From positions 300,042-364,041 of the forward strand of contig BMZV01000002.1 of the NCBI GenBank assembly GCA_014652975.1: a DNA stretch of 64,000 bases. Reading direction: 5' to 3'. The notes under the pieces were generated by a model. It was not told the origin of the DNA. It searched no databases and saw only the letters and a list, made by a program, of their open reading frames with translations. Position numbers and translations under genes: made by a program. Positions 9,262 through 19,900 of this stretch are shown piece by piece. Numbering within the stretch: position 1 is the stretch's first letter; each line of letters opens with the position of its first letter. Origin of the DNA: Kocuria marina. Its GTDB lineage: Bacteria; Actinomycetota; Actinomycetes; Actinomycetales; Micrococcaceae.

Positions 9262-10311
9262 ATGACCCAGCCCACTGAACAGCCCGCTGACTTCCGCGCC
9301 GGTTTCGCCGTGTTCGTGGGCCGGCCCAACGTGGGCAAGTCCACGCTGACCAATGCGCTCGTGGGGCGTAAGGTCGCGATCACGTCCAACCGTCCGCAGA
9401 CCACGCGGCACACTATCCGCGGGATCGTGCACCGCACCGACGGTCAGTTGATCCTCGTGGACACCCCCGGCCTGCACCGTCCGCGCACGCTGCTCGGTCA
9501 GCGGCTCAACGACGTCGTGGCCCAGACCCTGGGTGAGGTGGACGTGATCGGGTTCTGCGTGCCCGCGGACCAGAAAGTGGGCCCGGGGGACCGGTACATC
9601 GCCCAGCAGGTCGTCGCCGCCGTCGGACGCACCCCCGTGGTCGCGATCGTGACCAAGGCGGACCTCGTCCCCCAACAGCGCCTCGCCGAACAGCTCGTGG
9701 CCGTGAGCGAGCTCGGGCGCGAGGTCGTCACCGAGGAGCGCGCCCAGCGTGAGGCCCGACGACGACGTCGCGACGCGGCGTCGTCCGCCAAGGGCACCGG
9801 CGGTCGCCCGGCCGCGCAGCGCACCGAGGACACGCCGGCCGGATGGGCCCACGTGATCCCCGTGAGCGCGGCGGACGGCTTCCAGGTGGACGAGATCGCC
9901 GAGCTGCTCGTGTCGCTGATGCCCGTCTCCCCGCCCCTGTACCCGGAAGGGGACCTCACCGACGAGCCGGAGGTCACCATGATGGGCGAACTCATCCGCG
10001 AGGCTGCGCTCGAGGGCGTGCGAGACGAACTGCCCCACTCGCTCGCCGTGGTCGTGGACGAGGTCTCCGAACGCGAAGGCCGCTCACCGGACAACCCCAT
10101 GCTGGACGTCCACGCGAGCCTGTACGTGGAACGGGACTCCCAGAAGGCCATCGTGATCGGCAAGCGCGGTGCGCGACTGCGCGAGATCGGGACGCGCGCG
10201 CGAGCCCAGATCGAGTCTCTACTGGGCACCCGGATCTACCTGGACCTGCACGTCAAGGTCGCCAAGGAATGGCAACGGGACCCCCGACAGCTGTCCAAGC
10301 TCGGGTTCTGA
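9262..10311 (+). CDS. era: GTPase Era
   Basis: 349-residue Era, a GTPase that binds the 3' end of 16S rRNA and assists 30S assembly. G1 is GRPNVGKS (20-27), G3 is DTPG (67-70), G4 is TKAD (131-134) and G5 is VSA near 201-203. The C-terminal KH domain (about 255-349) includes IVIGKRGARLREIG and ends YLDLHVKVAKEWQRD. The protein is about 45 residues longer than typical Era. The extra length is a charged, arginine/alanine-rich insert at about 153-193 between G4 and G5 (for example REARRRRRDAASS). GAGGACC precedes the ATG. Confidence 0.95.
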   Translation: MTQPTEQPADFRAGFAVFVGRPNVGKSTLTNALVGRKVAITSNRPQTTRHTIRGIVHRTDGQLILVDTPGLHRPRTLLGQRLNDVVAQTLGEVDVIGFCVPADQKVGPGDRYIAQQVVAAVGRTPVVAIVTKADLVPQQRLAEQLVAVSELGREVVTEERAQREARRRRRDAASSAKGTGGRPAAQRTEDTPAGWAHVIPVSAADGFQVDEIAELLVSLMPVSPPLYPEGDLTDEPEVTMMGELIREAALEGVRDELPHSLAVVVDEVSEREGRSPDNPMLDVHASLYVERDSQKAIVIGKRGARLREIGTRARAQIESLLGTRIYLDLHVKVAKEWQRDPRQLSKLGF

Positions 10312-10372
10312 CCGGACACACACCACACGCCAACCCGGTGCCGTAGCCTGACCCACCAGTCAGGGCCGCACG

Positions 10373-10381
10373 CCCCCCCCC
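10373..10381 (+). repeat. C9 homopolymer upstream of the LCP gene
   Basis: Nine consecutive C residues, ending about 11 bases before the AGGAG ribosome-binding site of the LCP gene. Runs of this length are prone to slipped-strand changes. Similar tracts precede two other envelope genes in the window. Confidence 0.9.
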
Positions 10382-10408
10382 GATCCGAGACCCCAGGAGA
10401 CGTCACCG

Positions 10409-12019
10409 GTGGATCCCAGCTCAGCACCACGCCGGAGCCGCCGGAGTTCGCGTACGAGCGCGCCGTGGAGTACGCACCCCGCCCGCCGCACGGATCGCGA
10501 CGGCGAGGCGTACGACCTGCGCCAGACCGGACGTCATCACCGCGCCCATGTCCACCGCCCCTCGGTACGCAGGATCGCCGTGATCCTGGCCGTGTTCGGG
10601 CTGCTGGCCGTACTCGGCATCGGCGGGATCGCCGCGCTGCGCCTGACCGGCAACCTCACCTCGAGCCCCCTGAACCTCTCCGACGGTGCCGAGAACGTGG
10701 ACGACGGCCCCCTGGACATCCTCGTCATGGGCTCGGACACTCGCCACGGTCAGGGCAACAGCGAATACGGCAGCGAGGACGACGCCGAGGGCCGCACCGA
10801 CGTCATGATGCTCATGCACGTGACCGAGAACCGCGACGCCGTCACCGTGGTCTCCTTTCCCCGGGACCTCATGGTCAGGATCCCGCAGTGCACGGACCCC
10901 ACGAGCGGCACCGTGTACCCGGCCACGACCGGGATGCTCAACAGTGCGGTGGAACACGGCGGCCCTGGGTGCACTGTGGCCGCGATCAACCGACTCACCG
11001 GCGTGAACATCGACCACTTCATGCTCGCCGACTTCAACGCCGTCAAGGAACTCTCCAGCGCCGTGGGCGGCGTGCAGGTGTGCGTCAACGAACCCGTGGA
11101 TGACCCCAAGTCCGGGCTGCGCCTGCCCGCCGGGATCTCCTCCGTGGAGGGCGAACAGGCACTCGCGTTCCTGCGTTCCCGCGCAGCGTTCGGCAACGGT
11201 GGGGACGAGGCCCGCATCCGCTCGCAGCAGTCGTTCCTGGCGTCCCTCACGCGCAAGATCCAGGCGGACGGGACGCTCACCAACCTCCCGCAGCTCTACC
11301 ACATCGCCGAGGTGATGACCCAAAACCTGCACGTGGACCAGGGGTTGACCTCCATCCCCACCCTCGTGGGCATGGCCGGTGCGCTCAACGGCATCGATCC
11401 CGGCCGGATCGCGTTCGTGACCGCGCCGTCCGAGCCCTACCCGCAGGACCCCAACCGGTTGCAGCTGGACGAGAAGCCCGCCGAGCGGCTCTTCGAGACC
11501 CTGCGTCGGGACGTCTCCGTCACGGAGGCCCGCGACGCGCCGTCGGCGTCCCCCGGGCCCTCCCACGCGATGGGGGAGACCGCCACCCCCGCGCCGAGTG
11601 CCGCGCACCCCACGGAGCCGGCGGCATCGCCCACCGCGACCGGCCCCGCCGTGGACCCGTCGCTCGTGCCGATCACGGTGAGCAACCGCACGGACGCCGG
11701 GGGCCGGGACCACCAGCTCGTGAGCGTGCTCGAACGCGCCGGCTACGACCAGGCGCGCACCGCGTCCTCCGGCACGCAGCTTGCGGCCACGCAGATGTTC
11801 TACAACCCCAACTGGGCGCTGGCCGCGGACGACGTCGCCGCTGTCCTGAACGTCTCACCGAGCCAACTCGTGGCGAGCTACGACGTGCCCGGGATCGAGG
11901 TCGCGGTGGGCCAGGACTTCCGTAGCGGTGACACGATGGACCGCAACGCCGCCCTGCCCGACGACCTGCAGGGCCAGACCGCGGAGCAGTTCACGTGCCA
12001 GGAGACCGCGGCGGGGTAA
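10409..12019 (+). CDS. LytR-CpsA-Psr (LCP) family cell-wall ligase
   Basis: 536-residue membrane-anchored LCP protein. Such enzymes transfer undecaprenyl-linked glycopolymers (teichoic acid, arabinogalactan, capsule) to peptidoglycan. A basic cytoplasmic N-terminus (1-53) is followed by one membrane helix (about 55-77). The extracytoplasmic LCP domain (about 100-275) has conserved MGSDTR at 107-112, a VSFPRDLMV block at about 147-155 and FLRSRAAFGNGGDEARIRSQQ near 252-272. A proline/alanine-rich linker (about 375-415) leads to a LytR_C domain (about 417-505). The GTG start follows AGGAG by about ten bases. It is a likely partner for the surface polysaccharide made by the 43-64 kb locus, although not linked to it. 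Confidence 0.9.
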   Translation: MDPSSAPRRSRRSSRTSAPWSTHPARRTDRDGEAYDLRQTGRHHRAHVHRPSVRRIAVILAVFGLLAVLGIGGIAALRLTGNLTSSPLNLSDGAENVDDGPLDILVMGSDTRHGQGNSEYGSEDDAEGRTDVMMLMHVTENRDAVTVVSFPRDLMVRIPQCTDPTSGTVYPATTGMLNSAVEHGGPGCTVAAINRLTGVNIDHFMLADFNAVKELSSAVGGVQVCVNEPVDDPKSGLRLPAGISSVEGEQALAFLRSRAAFGNGGDEARIRSQQSFLASLTRKIQADGTLTNLPQLYHIAEVMTQNLHVDQGLTSIPTLVGMAGALNGIDPGRIAFVTAPSEPYPQDPNRLQLDEKPAERLFETLRRDVSVTEARDAPSASPGPSHAMGETATPAPSAAHPTEPAASPTATGPAVDPSLVPITVSNRTDAGGRDHQLVSVLERAGYDQARTASSGTQLAATQMFYNPNWALAADDVAAVLNVSPSQLVASYDVPGIEVAVGQDFRSGDTMDRNAALPDDLQGQTAEQFTCQETAAG

Positions 12020-12046
12020 CGATCCGGTGTGCCGGCGACCTAGTGG

Positions 12047-12052
12047 TACGTT
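12047..12052 (+). promoter_or_regulatory. -10 box of leuA leader, leaderless type
   Basis: TACGTT fits TANNNT and ends seven bases before the ATG of the leucine leader peptide, the same geometry as the phoH promoter. The transcript probably begins at or beside that ATG. Confidence 0.6.
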
Positions 12053-12059
12053 GGATCAC

Positions 12060-12110
12060 ATGCGGCAAGGGATGACGCTACTCCTGCTTACGTGCCGCAG
12101 CGGGGCCTGA
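12060..12110 (+). CDS. leuL: Leucine leader peptide upstream of leuA
   Basis: A 16-codon ORF encoding MRQGMTLLLLTCRSGA, ending TGA at 12108-12110 and lying 80 bases upstream of leuA. Four consecutive leucine codons (CTA CTC CTG CTT, 12078-12089) are the mark of a leucine-sensing leader peptide: ribosomes would stall there when charged tRNA-Leu is scarce. It is preceded by a leaderless-type -10 box. Leu-rich leaders before leuA are known in Streptomyces and corynebacteria. The ORF is too short for standard gene callers and its product probably has no function beyond attenuation. Confidence 0.85.
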   Translation: MRQGMTLLLLTCRSGA

Positions 12111-12159
12111 ACCGATCCTCACGGCCGACCACCCGCTGCGGAGTTCCGTGGTGCCGGCC
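12095..12159 (+). promoter_or_regulatory. leuA attenuator with mutually exclusive stems
   Basis: CCGCAGCGGG (12095-12104, inside the leader ORF just after the Leu codons) is perfectly complementary to CCCGCTGCGG (12132-12141). The latter lies almost wholly in the loop of a second hairpin, GGCCGACCAC (12123-12132) with GTGGTGCCGGCC (12148-12159, two-base bulge). A ribosome stalled on the Leu codons would cover the first strand and change which stem forms. No U-run follows the second hairpin, so it could end transcription in the U-less actinobacterial way or limit access to the leuA start at 12191. Confidence 0.65.
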
Positions 12160-12172
12160 CACAAGCTTCTGA

Positions 12173-13945
<1,773 letters not shown>

Positions 13946-13967
13946 GCGCGCTCCTTCCCTTCTCCGG

Positions 13968-14007
13968 CGACTCCGCTGCGGGCACCCGGGTGCCCGCAGC
14001 GGAGTCG
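13968..14007 (+). terminator. Perfect inverted repeat after leuA
   Basis: A 40-base perfect palindrome with 20-base arms (13968-13987 and 13988-14007) and no spacer, GC-rich and without a U-run. Its position 23 bases after leuA and before the recO promoter fits a U-less actinobacterial terminator. Confidence 0.8.
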
Positions 14008-14035
14008 TGTCCGGGGTAGGTGACACAATGACCCG

Positions 14036-14794
14036 ATGGCCGGTTCAACCTTCGCATCGCGCAGCTATCGGGACGACGCCGTGGTGCTGCGCACCTACGA
14101 CCTCGGTGAAGCGGACCGGATCGTGATCCTGCTGACGGCCGAGAACGGCCAGGTCCGGGCGGTGGCCAAGGGGGTGCGGCGCACCAAGTCGCGGTTCGGT
14201 GCGCGCCTGGAACCCTTCCACGTGGCCCAGGTGCAGCTCGTGCACGGACGGAACCTGGACATCGTGTCGCAGGCCATCGGCAAACGGGCATACGGGCAGA
14301 GCATCGTGGCCGACTACGAAAAATACACCGCCGCGGCGGCCATGGTCGAGACCGCGGAGAAACTCACCGCGGACGACTACGACACCGCAGTCCAGCACTA
14401 CCAGTTGCTCGTGGGAGCGCTGTCCGCCCTCGCGCGTGGTCTGCACGAGCCGGGGCGCATCCTGGACTCTTACCTGCTACGCGCCGTCGCCCTGGCCGGT
14501 TGGACGCCCAGTTTCGTGGACTGCGCACGGTGCGGGGCTCCCGGGCCCCATCGCTCGTTCTCCGCGGCCCTCGGCGGTGCGGTGTGTCCTCAGTGCCGTC
14601 CGCCGGGATCCGCCGCGCCCAGTGCGGCCACGTTCGTGCTGCTGGACGGGCTGCTGCGCGGGGACTGGTCCACGATCGACGCCGCCGACACCAAGACCGC
14701 GCGCGCAGCTGCCGGGTTCGTGGCGGCGTACATCCAATGGCACATGGAGCGCACGGTGCGTTCCCTGGCCCTCGTGGATCGCGGGGACGGCTGA
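14036..14794 (+). CDS. recO: DNA repair protein RecO
   Basis: 252-residue RecO, which loads RecA on SSB-coated DNA in the RecFOR pathway. The N-terminal OB-fold is recognisable ([20 protein letters not shown], about 11-30), followed by [17 protein letters not shown] zinc-binding pair is visible at about C162/C165 (CARCG) and C184/C187 (CPQC). There is no Shine-Dalgarno sequence; CACAAT at 14024-14029, six bases before the ATG, is a near-consensus leaderless -10 box. uppS follows after 79 bases in the same direction, an adjacency common in actinobacteria. Confidence 0.94.
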   Translation: MAGSTFASRSYRDDAVVLRTYDLGEADRIVILLTAENGQVRAVAKGVRRTKSRFGARLEPFHVAQVQLVHGRNLDIVSQAIGKRAYGQSIVADYEKYTAAAAMVETAEKLTADDYDTAVQHYQLLVGALSALARGLHEPGRILDSYLLRAVALAGWTPSFVDCARCGAPGPHRSFSAALGGAVCPQCRPPGSAAPSAATFVLLDGLLRGDWSTIDAADTKTARAAAGFVAAYIQWHMERTVRSLALVDRGDG

Positions 14795-14873
14795 GGCGGG
14801 GAGTGCCCGCTACTCGGTGGGAAGTTCTAGGGTGGGGGAGGACCACCCCGTCGCTTCTCGAAAGGATCCCCGC

Positions 14874-15665
14874 ATGAGCCGCTTCGCCCCGCCGCCGCCC
14901 CATCCCAGCGGCGCCACGGTGCCCGCCCTGGATCGCGATGCCATTCCCCGACATCTGGCCCTCGTGATGGACGGCAACGGGCGCTGGGCCAACGACCGCG
15001 GACTGCCGCGTACCGAGGGGCATCGGGAGGGTGAGCGAGCCCTCATGGAGGTCGTCGCGGGAGCCATCGACCTGGGGATCCCGTACGTGTCCGCGTACGC
15101 GTTCTCCACGGAGAACTGGAAACGGTCCCCGGCCGAGGTCGCGTTCCTCATGAACTTCACGGGGGACGTGATGTCCCGCCAGCTGCCCACGTTCAAGGAA
15201 TGGGGGATCAAGGTGCGGTGGGCAGGGCGGCGCCCCCGCCTGTGGAAGTCCGTGATCAACCGACTGGAGACCGCGGAGCGCGAGACCCAGGACAACGATG
15301 TCATCACGCTGACCATGTGCGTGAACTACGGCGGTCGCGCGGAGATCGCCGACGCCGCGGTCGCGATGGCTCGGGACGTCCAGGAGGGGCGGCTCACGCC
15401 CGGGTCGATTACCGAGGACATGGTCCAGCGGTACCTGGATGAGCCCCAGTTACCGGACGTGGACCTGTTCCTGCGGTCCTCGGGAGAACAGCGGCTGTCC
15501 AATTTCATGCTGTGGCAGTCCGCATACGCGGAAATGATGTTCCTGGATATCCTGTGGCCGGACATGGACCGCCGTGTGCTGTGGCGCGCGGTAGAGGATT
15601 ACGCTCACCGCAACCGACGATACGGCGGAGCGATGGATCAGACGGCCCCGGCCACGGGGGAGTAA
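14874..15665 (+). CDS. uppS: Polyprenyl diphosphate synthase (UppS-type)
   Basis: 263-residue cis-prenyltransferase that extends isoprenyl diphosphates to the long-chain lipid carrier used for peptidoglycan and surface glycopolymers. Signatures are [10 protein letters not shown] (31-40), HREGERAL shortly after, [16 protein letters not shown], and [20 protein letters not shown] in the C-terminal part. The frame is open far upstream, in a shadow of recO. The ATG at 14874 is selected by GAAAGGA seven bases before it and by homology. TAGGGT at 14828-14833 is a possible -10 box of its own promoter. Its product feeds the lipid carrier that the 43-64 kb polysaccharide locus would need. Confidence 0.94.
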   Translation: MSRFAPPPPHPSGATVPALDRDAIPRHLALVMDGNGRWANDRGLPRTEGHREGERALMEVVAGAIDLGIPYVSAYAFSTENWKRSPAEVAFLMNFTGDVMSRQLPTFKEWGIKVRWAGRRPRLWKSVINRLETAERETQDNDVITLTMCVNYGGRAEIADAAVAMARDVQEGRLTPGSITEDMVQRYLDEPQLPDVDLFLRSSGEQRLSNFMLWQSAYAEMMFLDILWPDMDRRVLWRAVEDYAHRNRRYGGAMDQTAPATGE

Positions 15666-15851
15666 CCACCGAATTGGGTCCACAGTATCTAGAGTTTCAA
15701 CTGAATATTGATACCTATAATTCGAGTTGATATTGAGACTGTATCTAACCTGAACTCGCCTTCGCGTCGTATCAGCGATCACCTGGCGTACCCGCCGGTA
15801 AAGCTCCCGAGGTGGTCCGGGAGCGGGCATCCCGTGTGAAAAACTGGCCCC
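15666..15851. other. AT-rich intergenic region between uppS and pyrD
   Basis: 186 bases without a gene. Bases about 15675-15755 are strikingly AT-rich for this genome and contain two copies of GTATCTA (15685-15691 and 15741-15747) and the pair GTATC...GATAC (15685 to 15714). This looks like a promoter or binding region for pyrD, but no clean -35/-10 pair can be assigned. Confidence 0.5.
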
Positions 15852-16946
15852 ATGCGCGTGTACCCCGCTTTCTTCAATCTCGTTTTCTCCTGGATGGACC
15901 CGGAACTCGCCCACACCGTGGGGTTCGCGGGGATCAAGCTGGCCCGCCGTGTGGGCCTGGGGCGGGTGCTGCACCGCCTCACACGCCCGGATCCGGGCAA
16001 CGAGGTCCATGTCATGGGGCTCACCTTCCCGTCCCCATTCGGTCTGGCCGCGGGTTTCGACAAGGGCGCTACCGGTACCCACGCGTTGACGAACCTCGGC
16101 TTCGGCCACGTGGAGATCGGCACGGTCACGGGCCAGGGTCAGCCGGGCAATCCCCGTCCGCGGCTGTTCCGCCTGGTCGAGGATCGCGCCGTGATCAATC
16201 GTATGGGCTTCAACAACGACGGCGCGGAGGCCGTGGCCCCGCGAGTGGCCTCGGCACTGCAGAGCCTCGCCCAGGACGCCGCCCGTACGCATCGTGCGCG
16301 CCCCGTGGTGGGCGTCAACATCGGCAAGACCAAGGCCGTGGGTCTCGAGGACGCCACGGACGACTACGTGCGCAGCACCCGCGTGCTCGCCCCGTATGCG
16401 GACTACCTCGTGGTCAACGTTTCCTCCCCGAACACCCCCGGACTACGCCAACTCCAGGAGCTCGACGCGCTGCGACCGCTGTTGCGAGCCGTGCGGGAGG
16501 AAGCGGACCGGGTCACGTCGTGGCACGTGCCGCTGCTCGTCAAGATCGCTCCGGACCTCGCGGACCAGGACGTCCTCGCGGTCGCGGACCTGGCCCGGGA
16601 CCTGGGGCTGGACGGCATCGTCGCGACAAACACCACGATCGCCCGCGAGGGGCTCGGCCTGCGCAGCGACGCACAGGACGTGGTCGCGTGTGGAGCCGGC
16701 GGACTCTCGGGGGCGCCCCTGCGGCGTCGTTCCATCGAGGTGCTCAAGCTGCTGCGAGGTCACGTGGGGGAGGACCTCGTGCTCATCTCCGTGGGAGGGG
16801 CCACGAGTGCCCGGGACGTGATCGAGCGACTGGACGCCGGTGCTTCCCTGGTGCAGGGCTACACCGCGTTCCTGTACGAGGGGCCGTTCTGGGCGGCGCG
16901 GATCAACCGCGGCCTGCGCCGGGCCGCACGGCGCACCTCGCACTGA
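15852..16946 (+). CDS. pyrD: Dihydroorotate dehydrogenase (quinone), class 2
   Basis: 364-residue FMN enzyme oxidising dihydroorotate to orotate in pyrimidine synthesis, passing electrons to the quinone pool. The N-terminal helical extension ([19 protein letters not shown]) marks the membrane-associated class 2 type. Further signatures are [41 protein letters not shown], and [14 protein letters not shown] with the catalytic-base serine. [11 protein letters not shown] and [15 protein letters not shown] come near the end. No clear Shine-Dalgarno sequence is present. A bidirectional terminator separates it from the converging DUF3043 gene. Confidence 0.96.
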   Translation: MRVYPAFFNLVFSWMDPELAHTVGFAGIKLARRVGLGRVLHRLTRPDPGNEVHVMGLTFPSPFGLAAGFDKGATGTHALTNLGFGHVEIGTVTGQGQPGNPRPRLFRLVEDRAVINRMGFNNDGAEAVAPRVASALQSLAQDAARTHRARPVVGVNIGKTKAVGLEDATDDYVRSTRVLAPYADYLVVNVSSPNTPGLRQLQELDALRPLLRAVREEADRVTSWHVPLLVKIAPDLADQDVLAVADLARDLGLDGIVATNTTIAREGLGLRSDAQDVVACGAGGLSGAPLRRRSIEVLKLLRGHVGEDLVLISVGGATSARDVIERLDAGASLVQGYTAFLYEGPFWAARINRGLRRAARRTSH

Positions 16947-16967
16947 GGACCCACGGAAGTGATGGAA

Positions 16968-17003
16968 CGAGGGGCCGGCCCACTATGGTGGGCCGACCCC
17001 TCG
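16968..17003. terminator. Bidirectional terminator between pyrD and DUF3043
   Basis: Hairpin with CGAGGGG/CCCCTCG outer arms and GGCCCAC/GTGGGCC inner arms, a 2x2 internal loop and a TATG loop. It lies 22 bases after the pyrD stop and 16 bases beyond the stop of the minus-strand DUF3043 gene, so it can serve both. Confidence 0.8.
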
Positions 17004-17018
17004 CGGGTTCTGCGGGTG

Positions 17019-17651
17019 TTACTCGGGACGCTCGCCCCGGCGCACCTGCGGCTTGGGCAGACGCATGCGGCGCATCGTAAAGGTACGCATCGCGGCGTAC
17101 CAGCGGGTGCCGGGCTGGACGGTGCCGAACGTGCGGCGCAGTGCCGCGTGCAGTCGGTTGGACATGATGATCGCGTCGATCACGCACAGGATGATGTAGC
17201 CGTACACGATCCAGATCAGTGTGATGGCCACGGACTGCACCGGCAGGAACATCAGGACCAGGATCAGCAGCAGGAAGATCAGCACGTACTCGCCGATGTT
17301 GAACCGGGAGTCCACCCAGTCCCGGGCGAAACGGCGCTGGGGCCCGGCGTCCCGCGGGCCCAGGTAGCGTTCGTCTCCGGCGGCCATGCCGGCCTGTGCC
17401 TGGGCGCGCCGTTCCCGTTCCGCGATCCTGGACTCGGCTTTGGCGGCCTTGCGGTCCTCCGGGATCAGGGGTCGGCGACGCGCGGCCTCCTGTTCCTTGC
17501 GGGTGGGGGTGGGGCGGCCCTTCTTGCCCTCGGGCGTCCTCCCGCCACCGGGCTGCCCACCGCGGTCGGTGGGGACGGCGGGATCGGCCGTGGCGCGCGC
17601 GCCCACGGCGGTGGATCCCGAGGATTCAGCTGACTTCTTGCGTCGAAACAC
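17019..17651 (-). CDS. DUF3043 domain membrane protein
   Basis: 210-residue actinobacterial DUF3043 protein of unknown function. The first half is highly charged and low in complexity (RRKKS, then PEGKKGRPTPTRKEQEAARR and AKAESRIAERERR), ending with RFARDWVDSRFNIGEY. Two adjacent hydrophobic segments follow (about 122-140 and 143-165), then a basic C-terminal tail with MRRMRLPKPQVRRGERPE. The layout suggests a membrane anchor with both long tails in the cytoplasm. It is transcribed away from the M20 peptidase gene and ends at a bidirectional terminator shared with pyrD. Confidence 0.85.
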   Translation of the reverse strand: MFRRKKSAESSGSTAVGARATADPAVPTDRGGQPGGGRTPEGKKGRPTPTRKEQEAARRRPLIPEDRKAAKAESRIAERERRAQAQAGMAAGDERYLGPRDAGPQRRFARDWVDSRFNIGEYVLIFLLLILVLMFLPVQSVAITLIWIVYGYIILCVIDAIIMSNRLHAALRRTFGTVQPGTRWYAAMRTFTMRRMRLPKPQVRRGERPE

Positions 17652-17744
17652 CCGACAAGCCTACCGGAGTGCCACGACGTCACCGCGCGCGTGACAGGAG
17701 GCAACCGAACGGGCTTGCCACGGTGCGCGCCGAGCTCCCGCCGT

Positions 17745-17750
17745 TAGGCT
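17745..17750 (+). promoter_or_regulatory. -10 box of the M20 dipeptidase gene, leaderless type
   Basis: TAGGCT ends six bases before the ATG at 17757, with no ribosome-binding site in between. The same hexamer as in front of phoH. Confidence 0.6.
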
Positions 17751-17756
17751 GGGCCC

Positions 17757-19169
17757 ATGGCTACTGACTTCACACGTCCCAGCTCCGACACCGTCGACGC
17801 CCTCCGGGCGAGCGTGGACGGTTCCCGGGACATCCTGCTGGAAGAACTCGGCTCCCTCGTGGCAATCCCCGGCATCGCGTGGGACTCGTTCGACGCCGCC
17901 GACCTCGAGCGCAGTGCCGAGGCCGTGGCCGGTCTGCTCCGGGGCCTGCCTTTCGACAGCGTGGAGATCCTGCGCGAGCCCCGCGGGGACGCTCCGGGGC
18001 ACCCCGCCGTCGTCGCTCGCAAGGCCGCGGCACCCGGGTACCCCACGATCCTGTTGTACGCCCATCACGACGTCCAACCCCCGGGCAAGCGCGAACTGTG
18101 GAACACCGAGCCGTTCGAGGCCGTGGAGAAGGACGGTCGGCTCTGGGGTCGCGGCGCGGCCGACGACAAGGCCGGCGTTATGGTGCACGTGGGCGCGCTG
18201 CGCGCGTTCTTCGAGCGCATCGGCGAGCATCCGGGCCTGGGTGTGACCGTGTTTATCGAGGGCGAGGAGGAGGCCGGTTCGCCCGGCTTCGAGGACTTTC
18301 TGGCCGCGCACCGGGACAAGCTCGCCGCGGACGTCATCGTGATCGCGGACTCCGCGAACTGGGAAGTGGGCGTCCCGGCACTCACGACGAGCCTGCGCGG
18401 CGTCGTCGGAGGGATCGTGGAGGTCAGCGTGCTGGACCACTCGGTGCACTCCGGCATGTTCGGCGGGCCCGTTCTGGACGCACCCACGCTGCTGTCGCGA
18501 CTGATCGCGACCCTGCACGACGACGACGGCGCCGTGGCCGTCGCGGGGCTGCTGAGCGAGGACGACACGGACGTGGACTACGACGAGGACCGCTTCCGCG
18601 AGGACGCCGGCGTGTTGGACAGTGTGCAACTTGCCGGGCGCGGCTCGATCTCGTCGCGGCTGTGGACCCAGCCGGCGCTGTCCGTTACGGGGATCGACGT
18701 CACCGATGTCGCGACCGCCTCCAATACCATCGCGGCCACCGCGCGCGCCAAGCTGAGCCTGCGGATCGCTCCTGGCCAGGACGAACGGGAAGCGGGGGAG
18801 GCACTGCGCAAGCACGTGGAGGACAACGCCCCGTTCGGCGCGCACGTGAGCTTCGCGCTCGAGGAGACCGGCCCCGCCTTCCGTGCGGACACCGGCGCCG
18901 TGAGCTCGCAGATCGCCCTGTGGGCTTTCGAACAGGCGTGGGGACGTCCGGCCGTCACGGCGGGGATGGGCGGATCCATCCCCTTCACCGCGACCCTCAC
19001 CCGGGCGTATCCTGAGGCACAGATCCTGATCACCGGTATTGAGGACCCGGACACCCGGGCCCACAGCGCCAACGAATCCCTGCACATCGGTGACTTCCTG
19101 CACGCCGTCACCGCCGAGGCCCTCGTGCTCGCGGCGCTGGCCCAACAGGGAGAGCGCAGCGCGGAATGA
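17757..19169 (+). CDS. M20-family dipeptidase
   Basis: 470-residue zinc metallopeptidase of family M20 (dipeptidase/carboxypeptidase type). The metal ligand and catalytic blocks are LLYAHHDVQPPG at about 99-110 and LWGRGAADDKAGVMVHVGA at about 128-146. The general-base block is EGEEEAGSPGFEDFL at about 168-182, and a late metal ligand lies in EDPDTRAHSANESLHIGDF. The dimerisation domain lies between roughly 210 and 360. The ATG is fixed by the leaderless -10 box. It is probably a cytosolic peptide-hydrolysing enzyme; the substrate cannot be told. erpA follows after 85 bases in the same direction but has its own ribosome-binding site. Confidence 0.9.
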   Translation: MATDFTRPSSDTVDALRASVDGSRDILLEELGSLVAIPGIAWDSFDAADLERSAEAVAGLLRGLPFDSVEILREPRGDAPGHPAVVARKAAAPGYPTILLYAHHDVQPPGKRELWNTEPFEAVEKDGRLWGRGAADDKAGVMVHVGALRAFFERIGEHPGLGVTVFIEGEEEAGSPGFEDFLAAHRDKLAADVIVIADSANWEVGVPALTTSLRGVVGGIVEVSVLDHSVHSGMFGGPVLDAPTLLSRLIATLHDDDGAVAVAGLLSEDDTDVDYDEDRFREDAGVLDSVQLAGRGSISSRLWTQPALSVTGIDVTDVATASNTIAATARAKLSLRIAPGQDEREAGEALRKHVEDNAPFGAHVSFALEETGPAFRADTGAVSSQIALWAFEQAWGRPAVTAGMGGSIPFTATLTRAYPEAQILITGIEDPDTRAHSANESLHIGDFLHAVTAEALVLAALAQQGERSAE

Positions 19170-19254
19170 TTCCCCGCGCCGGCGCGTTTCACCAGGCAGA
19201 AGGGATCCACCGAACCCGGGGTCGCAACCCCGCGTCGCACAGAAAGTGAGCACC

Positions 19255-19623
19255 ATGAGCGTCACCACCGACAACGAGACCACCCAGGACACGCCCACCC
19301 ACGAGGTCCTGCTCACGGACACCGCGGCCCAGAAGGTCCGCGACCTGCTCGAGCAGGAGGGGCGCACCGACCTGCGGTTGCGCGTCGCCGTGCAGCCGGG
19401 CGGCTGCTCCGGGCTGATCTACCAGCTGTATTTCGACGAGCGCGTCCTCGACGGCGACCACGTCCGCAGCTTCGACGGCGTGGAGGTCATCGTGGACAAG
19501 ATGAGCGTCCCGTACCTGAGCGGGTCCACCGTGGACTTCGAGGACTCCATCTCTAAGCAGGGCTTCTCGATCGACAACCCCAACGCGCAGGGCTCCTGCG
19601 CGTGCGGTGACTCCTTCCACTGA
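19255..19623 (+). CDS. erpA: A-type iron-sulfur cluster insertion protein
   Basis: 122-residue HesB/IscA-family protein that carries and inserts Fe-S clusters into target proteins. The three conserved cysteines are C51 (QPGGCSGLIYQL) and C115/C117 (GSCACGDSF). The frame is open upstream to 19039, but the ATG at 19255 is the start: homology begins at about residue 15 and a GAAAG sequence precedes it. In actinobacteria this gene commonly sits upstream of ctaC, as here. It ends at a strong terminator, so it is not co-transcribed with ctaCDF. Confidence 0.93.
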   Translation: MSVTTDNETTQDTPTHEVLLTDTAAQKVRDLLEQEGRTDLRLRVAVQPGGCSGLIYQLYFDERVLDGDHVRSFDGVEVIVDKMSVPYLSGSTVDFEDSISKQGFSIDNPNAQGSCACGDSFH

Positions 19624-19638
19624 TCGACCGCACCGAAC

Positions 19639-19683
19639 AGGGGTGCGTTCGGATCCTCAGAGGGTCCGTGCGCACCCCTTTTC
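19639..19683 (+). terminator. Terminator after erpA
   Basis: Outer stem AGGGGTGCG (19639-19647) with CGCACCCCT (19671-19679) enclosing a second stem (CGGA/TCCG), followed by a short T-run. Nearly canonical Rho-independent structure 15 bases after the stop. Confidence 0.88.
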
Positions 19684-19766
19684 CGTGCCCGCTCGAGGGG
19701 CTCATCGGTGCACGTAGGGGAGGGGATCGGCGGGGTCTGCGGACGGCCCCGCTCGCGACACGGCGT

Positions 19767-19783
19767 GCTGACACAGTGTCAGC
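19767..19783. promoter_or_regulatory. Palindromic operator-like site upstream of ctaC
   Basis: GCTGACAC-A-GTGTCAGC, a perfect inverted repeat with eight-base arms and a one-base centre. It ends 19 bases before TAAGCT (19803-19808), a plausible -10 box of ctaC, and so covers or touches the -35 region. The core TGACAC-N-GTGTCA recurs at 24042-24054 in front of another gene. Confidence 0.55.
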
Positions 19784-19802
19784 GGATCCGGGGGCGGAGG
19801 GG

Positions 19803-19808
19803 TAAGCT
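19803..19808 (+). promoter_or_regulatory. Possible -10 box of the ctaCDF operon
   Basis: TAAGCT fits TANNNT and lies 93 bases upstream of the ctaC start, just downstream of the palindrome at 19767-19783. No convincing -35 hexamer is seen at the usual distance. Confidence 0.4.
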
Positions 19809-19900
19809 TCCTAGGGAGAACCATCCACGGGCAACGCGTCCATTGTGCCCACGCGCAGGACCGATGCGGAACCCACACACACAAAGAGGAAGGGCCGTCT

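Noticed and set aside
15812..17080. 422-codon plus-strand frame over pyrD
   Set aside because: Shadow frame with Arg/Pro/Gly-rich sequence; pyrD in the neighbouring frame explains the region.
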